From: a bacterium
Lineage (GTDB): Bacteria > Vulcanimicrobiota > Vulcanimicrobiia > Vulcanimicrobiales > Vulcanimicrobiaceae
Reading direction: 5' to 3'
NCBI GenBank assembly: GCA_021790895.1
Contig: JAJYFM010000006.1
Coordinates: 1-48,611, forward strand
Length of the DNA: 48,611 nt
In this document: positions 28,244 through 37,623 of the stretch, piece by piece
Layout: each line of letters starts with the position of its first letter
Position numbering within the stretch: the first letter of the stretch is position 1
The notes under the pieces: model-generated
Databases searched by the model: none
What the model saw: the letters and a program-made list of their open reading frames with translations, nothing else
Told to the model about the DNA's origin: nothing
Made by a program: the position numbers and the translations under genes

Positions 28244-29256
28244 TGCGTGGTTGCTCCCCGCGCGCCGAGATAACGGCGCGCAGCAAGCGCAAAAACGAGC
28301 AAACCTTCGATGACGTGAATGGCATCTTTCGGTACCGCGGCGGCGGCTTGCAATGCGAGTCCGCCCGACTCCAACGCGCCGAATGCGAGTGCGGCGACGC
28401 AGATCGCCAACGGCTCGAGCCCGCCGACGAGAGCGACGGCGATCGCGATGAAGCCGTATCCCGGCGAGAGTTGCGTGTTGAAGCGATGCAACTCACCGGC
28501 GACGAGCGCGGCGCCGCCCATGCCGGCGAGAGCGCCCGACCACGCCATCGCCGAGAGTGCGACGCGCGATAACGAGATGCCGGCGCGGCGCGCGGCCTCG
28601 GGTGCTTCCCCCGCGGCGCGCAAGCGATAGCCGAACCAGGTGCGGTTGAGGACGTATCGCAACGCAAATGCGAGGAGCAGTGCGATGGGGAGCGCTATCG
28701 TTGCGCGCGTCTGCGGCAGCAACGTCGGTAACCAATACGCATGTGGAAGCAACGAGAGTTCGGGGCCGGCTGCATCGGGTGCGCGCAGCGGCCCCGTCAC
28801 CAGATAGAGCGCGAGCGATGCGGCAATAAAATTGAGCATCAACGTGGAGATGACTTCGTTCGCGCCGCGAGCGGCCTTGAGCCACCCGGCAATCGCTCCC
28901 CACACGGCACCGCCGAACGCGCCGGCGAGAAAGATCGCCGCTATCGCAAGCGCCGGTGCGACCTCGATACGCGTTCCAATCCAACCCGCAAGCAGACCGC
29001 CGACGAGCAACTGTCCCTCGGCACCGATATTAAAGAGCCCGGCACGAAATGCAATCGCAATGCCGAGTGCCGGAAAGAGCAACGCCGTCGTGCTCGCGAG
29101 CGTTTCGGCGATCTCTTGTTTGCCGCCGAAGGCGCCGTAGAAAAACGCATTGAAGCCGAGAATCGGCGAGACATGCGACGCAAGCATCGCCAGCGACATC
29201 GCTGCGACCACGCCGAGCGTCCCGAGCAGCAGCGCCTTCATGCTCTCGCGCTTCAT
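28240..29256 (-). CDS. ABC transporter permease (nucleoside/BMP type)
   Basis: ALGIAIAFRAGLFNIGAEGQLLVGGLLAGW...; overlaps neighbours by 4 nt on both sides. Confidence 0.92.
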   Translation of the reverse strand: MKRESMKALLLGTLGVVAAMSLAMLASHVSPILGFNAFFYGAFGGKQEIAETLASTTALLFPALGIAIAFRAGLFNIGAEGQLLVGGLLAGWIGTRIEVAPALAIAAIFLAGAFGGAVWGAIAGWLKAARGANEVISTLMLNFIAASLALYLVTGPLRAPDAAGPELSLLPHAYWLPTLLPQTRATIALPIALLLAFALRYVLNRTWFGYRLRAAGEAPEAARRAGISLSRVALSAMAWSGALAGMGGAALVAGELHRFNTQLSPGYGFIAIAVALVGGLEPLAICVAALAFGALESGGLALQAAAAVPKDAIHVIEGLLVFALAARRYLGARGATTQ

Positions 29257-30599
29257 GCGCTCACCATTAAACGGCCGATTGCGTCGCGATCAAAATGTCG
29301 ATCCGTAAATTCTCCGCGTAGTGCGCCGCGCGCGATGACCACGATGCGATCGGAGAGCGCGAAGAGTTCGTCGAGTTCGAACGACACAAGCAAAATCGCA
29401 GCGCCGCGATTGCGCGCGGCAAGCAGTTCGCCGTGCACGGTGGCGGTCGCACCGATATCGATGCCGCGCGTCGGATTGTATGCGATAACAAACGCCGGGT
29501 TATCGATCAACGCTCGCCCAACGACGAGTTTTTGCTGGTTTCCCCCGGAGAGCGTCGCCAGCGGTGCGTCGATGCTTTCGGTGCGTACGTCGAAGCGCTC
29601 GACGATCGCGGTGCACTGCGCTCGCGCGGCGGCGCGGTCGATCCGCCAAGAACCGTTTCCCGCAGCGCGCTCGCGCCCCAACATCGCATTCTCGACCAGC
29701 GACCACGCGGGAATCACCGCCTCGAGCAAGCGATCCTGGGGAATGATGCCGATCGCTGCCGGGCGATCGATCGTGCCGCGAAAAGGGGTTAAACCCGCGA
29801 GTGCGTCGGCGAGCGCGCTCTGTCCGTTCCCTTCGACGCCGGCGACGCCGAGAATCTCTCCGGCGGCAATGTGCAGCGAAAGGTGTTCGATCGCCCCAGG
29901 AACTGCGAGATCTTCGACGCGCACGACCACTGCGCCGTTCGTCGGCTGATGCGACGGAATCGAGGGAATATCCCCGCCGATCATCGCGCGCGCGACTTGG
30001 TCGCGCGTGATCTCGGCGACGGGGCGTCGTTCGACGACGCGTCCGCGCCGCAGTACGGTGACGCGCTCGGCGTGGGCGAAGACTTCATCGAGTTTATGCG
30101 TGATCACCAGCGCGCCGACGCCGTTCTGCGTCAGTCGCGCGACTGTGGAGAAGAGTCTCTCCACCTCGCCCGGTGAGAGCGCTGCGGTCGGCTCATCGAG
30201 AATTAAGATGCTCGGATCGCGCGCGAGCTCGCGCAGTAATTCGACGCGCTGCCGGATACCGACCGGGAGATCCTCCACCAAGGCATCGGGATCGACGTCG
30301 AGCCCGTAACGCTCGCCGAGATCGCGAACGAATGCGCGTGCCGCGCCGCGATCGATCGTCGCGAGTCGTCGCGGCTCGCGTCCGAGCACGACGTTTTCCC
30401 AGACGCAGAGACGGTCGATCAACGCAAAGTGCTGGTGGACCAAACCGATGCGCCCGTTCCGTTCGATCTCGCCGGTATCGGCACTGAGCTCTCCCGCGGC
30501 GATTGCAGCGAGCGTCGATTTTCCCGCTCCGTTCTCGCCGACTAGCGCGTGAATCTCACCCGCTTCGCAGGTGAGATCGACAGCGTCGAGCACTTGCAA
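29253..30599 (-). CDS. ABC transporter ATP-binding protein, two NBDs (nucleoside/BMP type)
   Basis: Walker A GENGAGKST, LILDEPTAALSPGE, second half LSGGNQQKLVVGRALIDNP. True start is probably slightly upstream (in-frame LRLRGISKHYGQLQVLD precedes the listed Met). Confidence 0.92.
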   Translation of the reverse strand: MQVLDAVDLTCEAGEIHALVGENGAGKSTLAAIAAGELSADTGEIERNGRIGLVHQHFALIDRLCVWENVVLGREPRRLATIDRGAARAFVRDLGERYGLDVDPDALVEDLPVGIRQRVELLRELARDPSILILDEPTAALSPGEVERLFSTVARLTQNGVGALVITHKLDEVFAHAERVTVLRRGRVVERRPVAEITRDQVARAMIGGDIPSIPSHQPTNGAVVVRVEDLAVPGAIEHLSLHIAAGEILGVAGVEGNGQSALADALAGLTPFRGTIDRPAAIGIIPQDRLLEAVIPAWSLVENAMLGRERAAGNGSWRIDRAAARAQCTAIVERFDVRTESIDAPLATLSGGNQQKLVVGRALIDNPAFVIAYNPTRGIDIGATATVHGELLAARNRGAAILLVSFELDELFALSDRIVVIARGALRGEFTDRHFDRDAIGRLMVSA

Positions 30600-30643
30600 C
30601 TGCCCGTAATGCTTCGAGATTCCCCGGAGGCGTAACGAGCCGC

Positions 30644-31660
30644 TCAGAGCTTCACCGGCCGAAACGTCGCAAGCGCGCGCAAGGTCGCCGGAGGAACGAT
30701 GCGCCCATCGACGATCGCTGCGCGAATACGCGCGAGCCGGGCGATCCGTGCGGGGCCGATTTTTGCGCGCGTGTACTTGAAATTCGTCAGCGAAACGCCA
30801 CCCTCTCGTAATCCGAACACGACGTGCCCATGCATCGGCTTTCCATCTTGATACGCCTTCGCGACATCGAAGACCGCAACGTTCACGCGCTTGACCATCG
30901 AGGTGAGCACTTTCCCTGGTGCGAGGCCATCCTGGTTCGAATCGACGCCGATGGCGTACGCGCCTCGCCGCGTCTCGACCGCTTCGATCGCCCCCATTCC
31001 CGCCTTCCCGGCGGCGGCGTAGATGATATCGGCGCCGTCGTTGAGTTCGACATCGGCAAGCTCTTTGCCGGCGGCGACGTCATCGAAGCTACCGATATAT
31101 TTCGCGTCGACCTTTATGCGCGGATCGATCTCACGTGCACCGGCGATGTAGCCGGCCTCGAACTTGTGTAATAGCGGAATATCCTGCCCGCCGAGAAAAG
31201 CGATGTGTTTGTTCGCGCTCATCATCGCGGCGAGCGCCCCTGCGAGAAAAGAGCCGTCTTGCTCGCGAAAAGTGATCGAGACGACGTTGGGCTCGTTGAC
31301 AACCGCATCGACGATCGCAAAATGGGTGTGCGGATGGTCTTGCGCGATCTGGTCGAGGTCTTTGCTCATGAGAAAACCGATCGCATAGATAACCGAAAAG
31401 CGTTCGTTGGCGAGCGCTTCAAGATTCGGTTGGTAATCGGCTGCGGAGCGCGATTGGAGAACCGAGATATGCGCCCCGAGTAGTCGGTGCGCGTGAAGCA
31501 GCCCTCGATAGGCCGAATCGTTGAACGATTTATCGCCGAGTCCGCCGATATCGGTGACCATGCCGAGCGAGAGGCCGCGCCCGCTCTCGGTGCTCGGTGC
31601 GCACGAGATGACGAGTGCCGCAAGGGCGCAGGCTGAGATCGCGCGTGCGAGGATTCTCAT
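30644..31660 (-). CDS. BMP family (PnrA/Med-like) substrate-binding lipoprotein
   Basis: Lipobox LVISC; LGMVTDIGGLGDKSFNDSAYRGL; FLAGALAAMMS; DIIYAAAGKAGMGAIEAV. Confidence 0.94.
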   Translation of the reverse strand: MRILARAISACALAALVISCAPSTESGRGLSLGMVTDIGGLGDKSFNDSAYRGLLHAHRLLGAHISVLQSRSAADYQPNLEALANERFSVIYAIGFLMSKDLDQIAQDHPHTHFAIVDAVVNEPNVVSITFREQDGSFLAGALAAMMSANKHIAFLGGQDIPLLHKFEAGYIAGAREIDPRIKVDAKYIGSFDDVAAGKELADVELNDGADIIYAAAGKAGMGAIEAVETRRGAYAIGVDSNQDGLAPGKVLTSMVKRVNVAVFDVAKAYQDGKPMHGHVVFGLREGGVSLTNFKYTRAKIGPARIARLARIRAAIVDGRIVPPATLRALATFRPVKL

Positions 31661-31719
31661 TCAGAACCCTGCTACGACGGACGGAGGCGCGTGCCTGCGT
31701 CGAGAAGCGATGGGGCAAC

Positions 31720-32178
31720 ATGGAAAGAATCGATCTGACCCTCGCTCCCCCGCGCCGATGGAGCGACGAACTCGGCGGCATCCGCTGGCTTCCCCGCATG
31801 ATCGACAAGGCGCGCGCCGCAATCGGCGGCGCGTTGGGGAGCTACCTCTACGGTCAGAGCCCGGGCGACGAAATGCTTCTGCGCGTCCTGGGTGCCGATT
31901 ATCCGACGTTCACGCGCATCGTCCGAGAGGCGCCCGATGACGCCGCGATCCTCGCAGTGCTCGAAGCGCGCTTTCCGGACGGGGTCGCACGCGCGCGCCG
32001 CTGGTCGAGTCGCCCCGTGCCGTTGTTTTTACGGTCGGCGACCTGGATGCTCGATTTCGACGACGGCTATATCGATGGGCCGCTCGCCCCGGCGCGCAAG
32101 CCGATTCAAGCGCTCTATACGCTCGTTGCGTACGCGGTGCGCGCCGTGCGGAAAAACGCAGCGAAAGGAGCCCTATGA
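31720..32178 (+). CDS. DUF5069 family protein
   Basis: DLTLAPPRRWSDELGGIRWLPRMIDKARA...GSYLYGQSPGDEMLL matches my memory of DUF5069. Confidence 0.75.
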   Translation: MERIDLTLAPPRRWSDELGGIRWLPRMIDKARAAIGGALGSYLYGQSPGDEMLLRVLGADYPTFTRIVREAPDDAAILAVLEARFPDGVARARRWSSRPVPLFLRSATWMLDFDDGYIDGPLAPARKPIQALYTLVAYAVRAVRKNAAKGAL

Positions 32179-33062
32179 TCGCCGTGGAGCGAGCGATGCG
32201 CGAGCGCGTCGATATCGTCGGCGTTCCGATGGACTTGGGCGCGAGCCGCCGCGGCGTCGACATGGGGCCGTCGGCGGTCCGTTATGCACGGCTGCACGAA
32301 AAATTGCGCGCGATCGGCGTCACGCACATTGAAGATCGCGGCAACCTGCACGTGCCGATTCGGGAATCCCTTGCGGTGACCGATCCCCATGCGAAGTATT
32401 TCGATACGATCGATGCCGTCTGCTCCGAGCTCGCCGATATCGTCGAGCGCATTCTCGCCGAAAATGGCTTTCCAATCGTGTTAGGCGGCGATCATTCCAT
32501 CGCGATGGGCACGCTCGCCGGCTTGACGCGCGCGCGCGGCGCCGCTCCGGGCATCGTGTGGATCGATGCGCACAGCGATATCAATAGTCCGAAGAGCTCG
32601 CCATCGGGGAACGTGCATGGAATGCCGCTCTGGTTCGCATTGGAGAAAGGTTACGCGGATCGCAGCCGAACGGTGCAGATCGGTCTGCGCGACGTCGATG
32701 CGGTGGAGAAAAAAAATCTCCGCGAATCGGGAGTGCGCGCGTTCACGATGACCGATGTCGACCGGCTCGGCATCTCGCGCATTATGGAAGAAGCGATCTC
32801 GATTACGGGCGCCGCAGGCTCGATTCACATCTCGTTCGATATGGACGGCGTCGACCCGAGTGAAGCGCCGGGCACCGGCACGACGGTAAAGGGCGGATTG
32901 AGTTTTCGCGAAGCGCACCTCGTGATGGAGATGCTAGCAGCGAGCGGGAAGGTCGGATCGCTGGAGATGGTCGAGATCAATCCAATTCTCGACCATCGCA
33001 ATCAGACCGCTGCACTCGCCGTCGGCCTCATTTGCTCGGCGCTCGGGCAATCGATTCTGTAA
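32175..33062 (+). CDS. rocF: arginase (ureohydrolase family)
   Basis: [61 protein letters not shown]. Confidence 0.9.
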   Translation: MIAVERAMRERVDIVGVPMDLGASRRGVDMGPSAVRYARLHEKLRAIGVTHIEDRGNLHVPIRESLAVTDPHAKYFDTIDAVCSELADIVERILAENGFPIVLGGDHSIAMGTLAGLTRARGAAPGIVWIDAHSDINSPKSSPSGNVHGMPLWFALEKGYADRSRTVQIGLRDVDAVEKKNLRESGVRAFTMTDVDRLGISRIMEEAISITGAAGSIHISFDMDGVDPSEAPGTGTTVKGGLSFREAHLVMEMLAASGKVGSLEMVEINPILDHRNQTAALAVGLICSALGQSIL

Positions 33063-33072
33063 TACGACGCGC

Positions 33073-33747
33073 TTAGAGACGAATCGTCGTCTCGCCGGTA
33101 CAGGCGAGCCCACCGCCACAGACGGCGGGATCCCACGACGCGTCGGCAAGTAGCGCGAGGACGCGCTCGCGACTCGCGGCATCGATCGGCGGCGTGAACG
33201 AGAGCGCGACGATGCGGCCGCTTCCGTCGACACGCACCCGCATCGTTGCGTGGAGCGCTAGCGCGCGCAGGCGGCGTGCGGTGCGTTCGTCGAGCACCGG
33301 CTCTGCCTGACGCGCTCCGAACGGCATGTAACCGCCGCGGTCGAGCCGCTCCGTGCTGGCGAGCCGAACCGGCATGGGGCTCGCCGTCGCCGGCGGCCCG
33401 GGCGTCGCGCTCGGCGCGGGGCGCGGCGGAGCGGGTGCTGCCGTGTGCGCGATCGGCGCGCTTGCGATCGTTGCGCGATGCGGCGCCGGCCGTAAGGATG
33501 CCGGAGCGGGGGCGACCGGGCGCGGATGTGCCGGGGTCGGCGAGGAGCGCGGCTGCGGCGTACGCCGGGTGCGGGCGAGCTCGATACGCGTGACCTGGGC
33601 GAACGCGATCGTCGCGACGCTCGGGCGCCGCGAGCGCACCGCGACGAGTGAGGGGAGAAGCGCGATCAGGCCGAGATGGAGCGCGAGCGAGGCGGCGAGG
33701 GCCGCGCTCATCCGTCGCCGTCGGTCGTCGCTGCGTTCGAGCATCAT
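33073..33747 (-). CDS. TonB family energy-transducer-like protein
   Basis: N-terminal TM, Pro/Ala-rich middle, C-terminal LRALALHATMRVRVDGSGRIVALSFTPPIDAASRERVLALL. Confidence 0.65.
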   Translation of the reverse strand: MMLERSDDRRRRMSAALAASLALHLGLIALLPSLVAVRSRRPSVATIAFAQVTRIELARTRRTPQPRSSPTPAHPRPVAPAPASLRPAPHRATIASAPIAHTAAPAPPRPAPSATPGPPATASPMPVRLASTERLDRGGYMPFGARQAEPVLDERTARRLRALALHATMRVRVDGSGRIVALSFTPPIDAASRERVLALLADASWDPAVCGGGLACTGETTIRL

Positions 33748-33843
33748 CGAAAGTTCGGCTGGAAGCCCTGCGACTTTCGACGGAGCGAAGCGAGAATGCT
33801 CTTGCTAGCAGGGGCGGCGCGCGATTTTGCCTATTCATTCCCT

Positions 33844-34092
33844 ATGATCGCGACCGAAATCGTTCTCTATCAGGCCGAATGGTGCGGCTACTGCGCGCGC
33901 GTGCGGGCGGTGATGACCGATCTTCTGCTCGATTATCGTATCGTCAACGTTCCCCGGGGGCATGGAGAGCGGGCGATCGTGAAAGAGATCTTCGGCCGCA
34001 CGGGGATTCCCTCGCTCGTCGACGGTGACGTGAAAATCGCTGACGACGACGACGCAATCATCGCCTATTTGCGCAAGACCTACGGAAAGTAG
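33844..34092 (+). CDS. glutaredoxin-like protein
   Basis: IVLYQAEWCGYCARVRAVMTDLLLDYRIVNVP...TGIPSLVDGDVKIADDDDAIIAYL. Confidence 0.85.
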   Translation: MIATEIVLYQAEWCGYCARVRAVMTDLLLDYRIVNVPRGHGERAIVKEIFGRTGIPSLVDGDVKIADDDDAIIAYLRKTYGK

Positions 34093-34823
34093 CGCGCGCG
34101 TAATGCGAGAACGGCGACGCTCGCGCATGCACCCACGAACGTAGAGCTGCAATTTACCGCGTCGTTGCGAAAACCGGAGAGGCCGCGGATGCGCCGCGTC
34201 GGCGCGCCGCAGAGATGCGGGTCGGTCTCGCAGTCGCGCGCGCAGCGATCGCAGGTGCGACGCTCTTGTACGCTCGCTCCGAGGTAAGAGTCGGCGAAGG
34301 CGCCGATGATGCCGCCGATCGCGCCGGCAACAAACGGCGCGAGCGCGAGCAGCGCCGCAGTTGCGGCAACGATCGCCGCCCCGACAAACTCCGCTAGCGT
34401 TCCTAGCGTCGTGATGCCGCCGGAAAGTCCGCTGATATCGCGGCGAAAGCCGAGCACGGAGCGCGCGTTGCTCCCGTAACGCGTGCCGATCTCCGTTCCC
34501 CACGTGTCGGCCGACGCCGTCGCGAAGGCGCCGAGGAATGCAGCTGCGGCGATGCCGTGCAACTGCGGGAAAAAGAATGCGACGAGCGCCGCTGCCGCTG
34601 CAACCCCTCCATTGGCAAGAACCTGTCGCGCATCGCGCGGGCCCTGTTTATCGACATCGCGGATTCGCTCGGCGTGCGGATGCGCAAGGTGCGAGAGTGC
34701 GACGGAGGGCACGTAAAACGCGAAGAGCACCAACGCACCGGCCAGGTGAAATCCGAGCAGGGTTGCGGCGCCGACGCATGCGGCGGCCAACGTCCCGCCG
34801 CGCGTCAGCGCGCGATGCTTCAT
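34080..34823 (-). CDS. DUF92 family membrane protein
   Basis: FATASADTWGTEIGTRYGSNARSVLGFRRDISGLSGGITTLGTLAEFVGA is typical of DUF92. Confidence 0.88.
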   Translation of the reverse strand: MKHRALTRGGTLAAACVGAATLLGFHLAGALVLFAFYVPSVALSHLAHPHAERIRDVDKQGPRDARQVLANGGVAAAAALVAFFFPQLHGIAAAAFLGAFATASADTWGTEIGTRYGSNARSVLGFRRDISGLSGGITTLGTLAEFVGAAIVAATAALLALAPFVAGAIGGIIGAFADSYLGASVQERRTCDRCARDCETDPHLCGAPTRRIRGLSGFRNDAVNCSSTFVGACASVAVLALRARYFP

Positions 34824-36334
34824 CCGTCGGCGGAGAGCTGCGCTGCGAACGCGTCGAGCAGCGCATCGGTCGTCGCGACGTCGGCAACGAGATCGAGCCG
34901 GAACCCGAACGAGCGAGCCGCCGCTGCAGCGATCGGTCCGATTGCGCCGATGCGCTTTCCGCGAGCGCTCTCGAGGGCGGCCTCCACATTCGGGAATTGT
35001 TCGACAAATCCACGCACCGTCGACGCGCTGGTAAATGCAAGGAGATCGGCGCGCGCCGCTTTCTCCGCGAACTGCGGATCGCGCGCGAAGCGCGTGCGAT
35101 AGGCGGCGACATCATCGACCTGCAACCCCGCTGCAGCGAGCAATTTCGGCAGGACGTCGCGCCCTTCTTGAGCGCGATAGAGCAGAACGCGTGAGGCCGG
35201 GCGCGTGCGGTGGAGGATCTCCGCCGCAAGTTCTTCGGCGACCGCCGTTGCAGGCACGAGATCGGCGTGGACGCCGAACTCCGCGAGGCGTTCGGCGCTC
35301 TTCGCTCCGATCGCCGCGATTCGCGCCGCGCCGAATGCGCGCGCATCGCGCCCGACTTCCCGCAAACGCTGAAAACAGGCATCGATGCCGTTGCGCGACG
35401 TGAAGAGTACCCAGGCGTAACTTGCGAGGTTATCGACGGCATCGTTCGCCGCCGTCGGATCGTCGGGGGGAGCGATCTCGATCGTCGGGGCGAGAATCGG
35501 CTCGATTCCGCGTGCGAGCGCGCGTGCAGCGAAATCCTCCGCCTGCTCGGCCGGGCGCGTTATCAGCAATCGTTTCCCAAAGAGTGGCGAGCGATCGAAC
35601 CAGCGCAACTCGTCGCGCAAACGAACGACCTCACCGACGATGAATATGGCGGGTGCCGCCAAGCCGGCGCGCTGCGCCGTTTCGGCGATCGTCGCTAAGG
35701 TTGCCGTCACCGTACGCTGCGACGGACGCGTGCCGTTTTCGATGACCGCCGCGGGCGTCTGCGCCGCCAAGCCGTTCTCTTGTAAGCGGCGCGCGATCTC
35801 GTCGAGATTCCCCATCGCCATCAACAGCACCAGCGTTCGATGCGGGTCGGCGAGTTTTTTCCAGTCTAACGTGTTTTCGGCTTTGAGCGGATCTTCGTGC
35901 CCGGTAGCGACCGTAAATGCGACGTTGCAGTCGCGGTGCGTGACCGGAATGCCCGCGTATGCCGGCGCAGCGATCGCCGAACTGATGCCGGGAACGATCT
36001 CGAACGCGATTCCCGCTGCATGCAGGCGTTGCGCCTCTTCGCCGCCGCGCCCGAAAACGAGCGGATCGCCGCCTTTGAGGCGAACGACGCGCTTGCCTTC
36101 ACGTGCGCGCGCGATCATCAGTGCTTCAATCTCTTCCTGCGGCATCGCATGGTTTCCGCCGCGCTTTCCGACGAAGGTTCGTTCGCAGCTCGGTGAGGCA
36201 AGCGCAACGACGGCATCGGATGCAAGCGCATCGTAGAGCAGCACCTCGGCCTCTCGTAACGCACGCGCTCCGTGCAGCGTCAGCAATCCGGGGTCGCCGG
36301 GGCCCGCGCCGATAAGGCTAACGAAGCCGGCCAT
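34820..36334 (-). CDS. uroporphyrinogen-III C-methyltransferase / uroporphyrinogen-III synthase fusion
   Basis: VSLIGAGPGDPGLLTLHGARALREAEVLLYD...VRLKGGDPLVFGRGGEEAQ (CobA) followed by LFGKRLLITRPAEQAEDFAARALARGIEPILAPTIEI... (HemD). Confidence 0.94.
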   Translation of the reverse strand: MAGFVSLIGAGPGDPGLLTLHGARALREAEVLLYDALASDAVVALASPSCERTFVGKRGGNHAMPQEEIEALMIARAREGKRVVRLKGGDPLVFGRGGEEAQRLHAAGIAFEIVPGISSAIAAPAYAGIPVTHRDCNVAFTVATGHEDPLKAENTLDWKKLADPHRTLVLLMAMGNLDEIARRLQENGLAAQTPAAVIENGTRPSQRTVTATLATIAETAQRAGLAAPAIFIVGEVVRLRDELRWFDRSPLFGKRLLITRPAEQAEDFAARALARGIEPILAPTIEIAPPDDPTAANDAVDNLASYAWVLFTSRNGIDACFQRLREVGRDARAFGAARIAAIGAKSAERLAEFGVHADLVPATAVAEELAAEILHRTRPASRVLLYRAQEGRDVLPKLLAAAGLQVDDVAAYRTRFARDPQFAEKAARADLLAFTSASTVRGFVEQFPNVEAALESARGKRIGAIGPIAAAAARSFGFRLDLVADVATTDALLDAFAAQLSADG

Positions 36335-37616
36335 TTTGCGTGCCGTCGAGCGAGAAGAGTTCGCCGAGCAATCGCGTGAAGGCGAGCGCTTCGCTGCGGT
36401 CGCTCCCGGCTTTTTCGCGAATCGTCGTGACGGCGGGGTGCAAGAGTTTTGAAAGGATCGTCAGCGACGAACCGACGATCAACATGCGTTCGCGCGGCGT
36501 GAGATCGGGAAGGCGCGCGAAAAGGCGTTCGATCTCGCCGTTACGGATCGTTTCGGCACGCTCGGTTAAGGCGGCGATCGTCGGCACCGTCGTGCGCGCT
36601 TGGTACCACGTGCGGAAGCGTTCCATATATTCAACGATGATCTCTTCGACCTGAGGGATCGCTTGTCGGCGTCGCTCCAAGCGATCGTCGACCACTGATT
36701 TGAGCGTATCGATGTCGAGTAAAGTCACGCCGTCGATATCGGCGATGTCGGGGTCGCTATCGCGCGGCACCGCAATATCGAGAATGAGTAGCGGACGTTG
36801 CGGGCGGCGTGCCATCGCTTCGGCGACGTCGTTCGTCGACAGTACGAAGGTGCTCGCTTCGGTCGAACTGATCACGACGTCGGCAGCTTCGAGAATCGAA
36901 ACGAGCTCGCTTAAATCGTGCGCGACCCCCGAGCCGATCTCGCCGATCAATTCTTGCGCGCGCGTATGCGTGCGGTTGGCAACCAACAACGTCCCGACGC
37001 CGCGGCTGCGCAGGCGCCGCGCGGCGCTGCGCCCCATCGCTCCCGCGCCGATCACTGCGGCGCAACGATCTTCCAGCGAGCCGAGACGCGCTTCGATAGA
37101 ATCGACGGCGGCGGTGGCGACGCTCGCCGATTCTTCGCCGATCGTGGTCTGCGTGCGCGCCGCCTTTCCGGCGTTGAGCGCTTCGCGAAAGAGTTTGTGC
37201 ATGCTACTGCCGCAGGCACCGGCGCGCTGCGCGTGGAGGTAGGCGCTTTTCACCTGCCCGAGAATCTCCGCTTCTCCGATCAGCATCGAATCGAGCCCGG
37301 TCGTGACGCGCAGGAGATGTTCGACCGCTTCGCGCCCGAGATGCGTGTAGAGATAGGATTCGAGATCGTAGGCAATCATGCCGTGACGGAACTGCGTGAG
37401 GAATGTTTTTATCTGCTCGGCACCGCTTTCGAAGTCATCGACTTCGGCGTAGATCTCGAGCCGGCCGCAGGTCTGCAGCATGACCGCTTCTTTCACGGCG
37501 TCGTAGGCATGAAGCATCTGCAACGCTTCGGTCATGCGCGCGGTCGGGAAGGCGTGACTCTCGCGGACGCTCACCGGCGCGGTGTGATGCGAGAGCCCTA
37601 TACAGAGAATCGGCAT
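36318..37616 (-). CDS. hemA: glutamyl-tRNA reductase
   Basis: MPILCIGLSHHTAPVSVRESHAF...LQTCGRLEIYAEV; HLLRVTTGLDSMLIGEAEILGQVK. Confidence 0.96.
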   Translation of the reverse strand: MPILCIGLSHHTAPVSVRESHAFPTARMTEALQMLHAYDAVKEAVMLQTCGRLEIYAEVDDFESGAEQIKTFLTQFRHGMIAYDLESYLYTHLGREAVEHLLRVTTGLDSMLIGEAEILGQVKSAYLHAQRAGACGSSMHKLFREALNAGKAARTQTTIGEESASVATAAVDSIEARLGSLEDRCAAVIGAGAMGRSAARRLRSRGVGTLLVANRTHTRAQELIGEIGSGVAHDLSELVSILEAADVVISSTEASTFVLSTNDVAEAMARRPQRPLLILDIAVPRDSDPDIADIDGVTLLDIDTLKSVVDDRLERRRQAIPQVEEIIVEYMERFRTWYQARTTVPTIAALTERAETIRNGEIERLFARLPDLTPRERMLIVGSSLTILSKLLHPAVTTIREKAGSDRSEALAFTRLLGELFSLDGTQNGRLR

Positions 37617-37623
37617 CGCTGCG

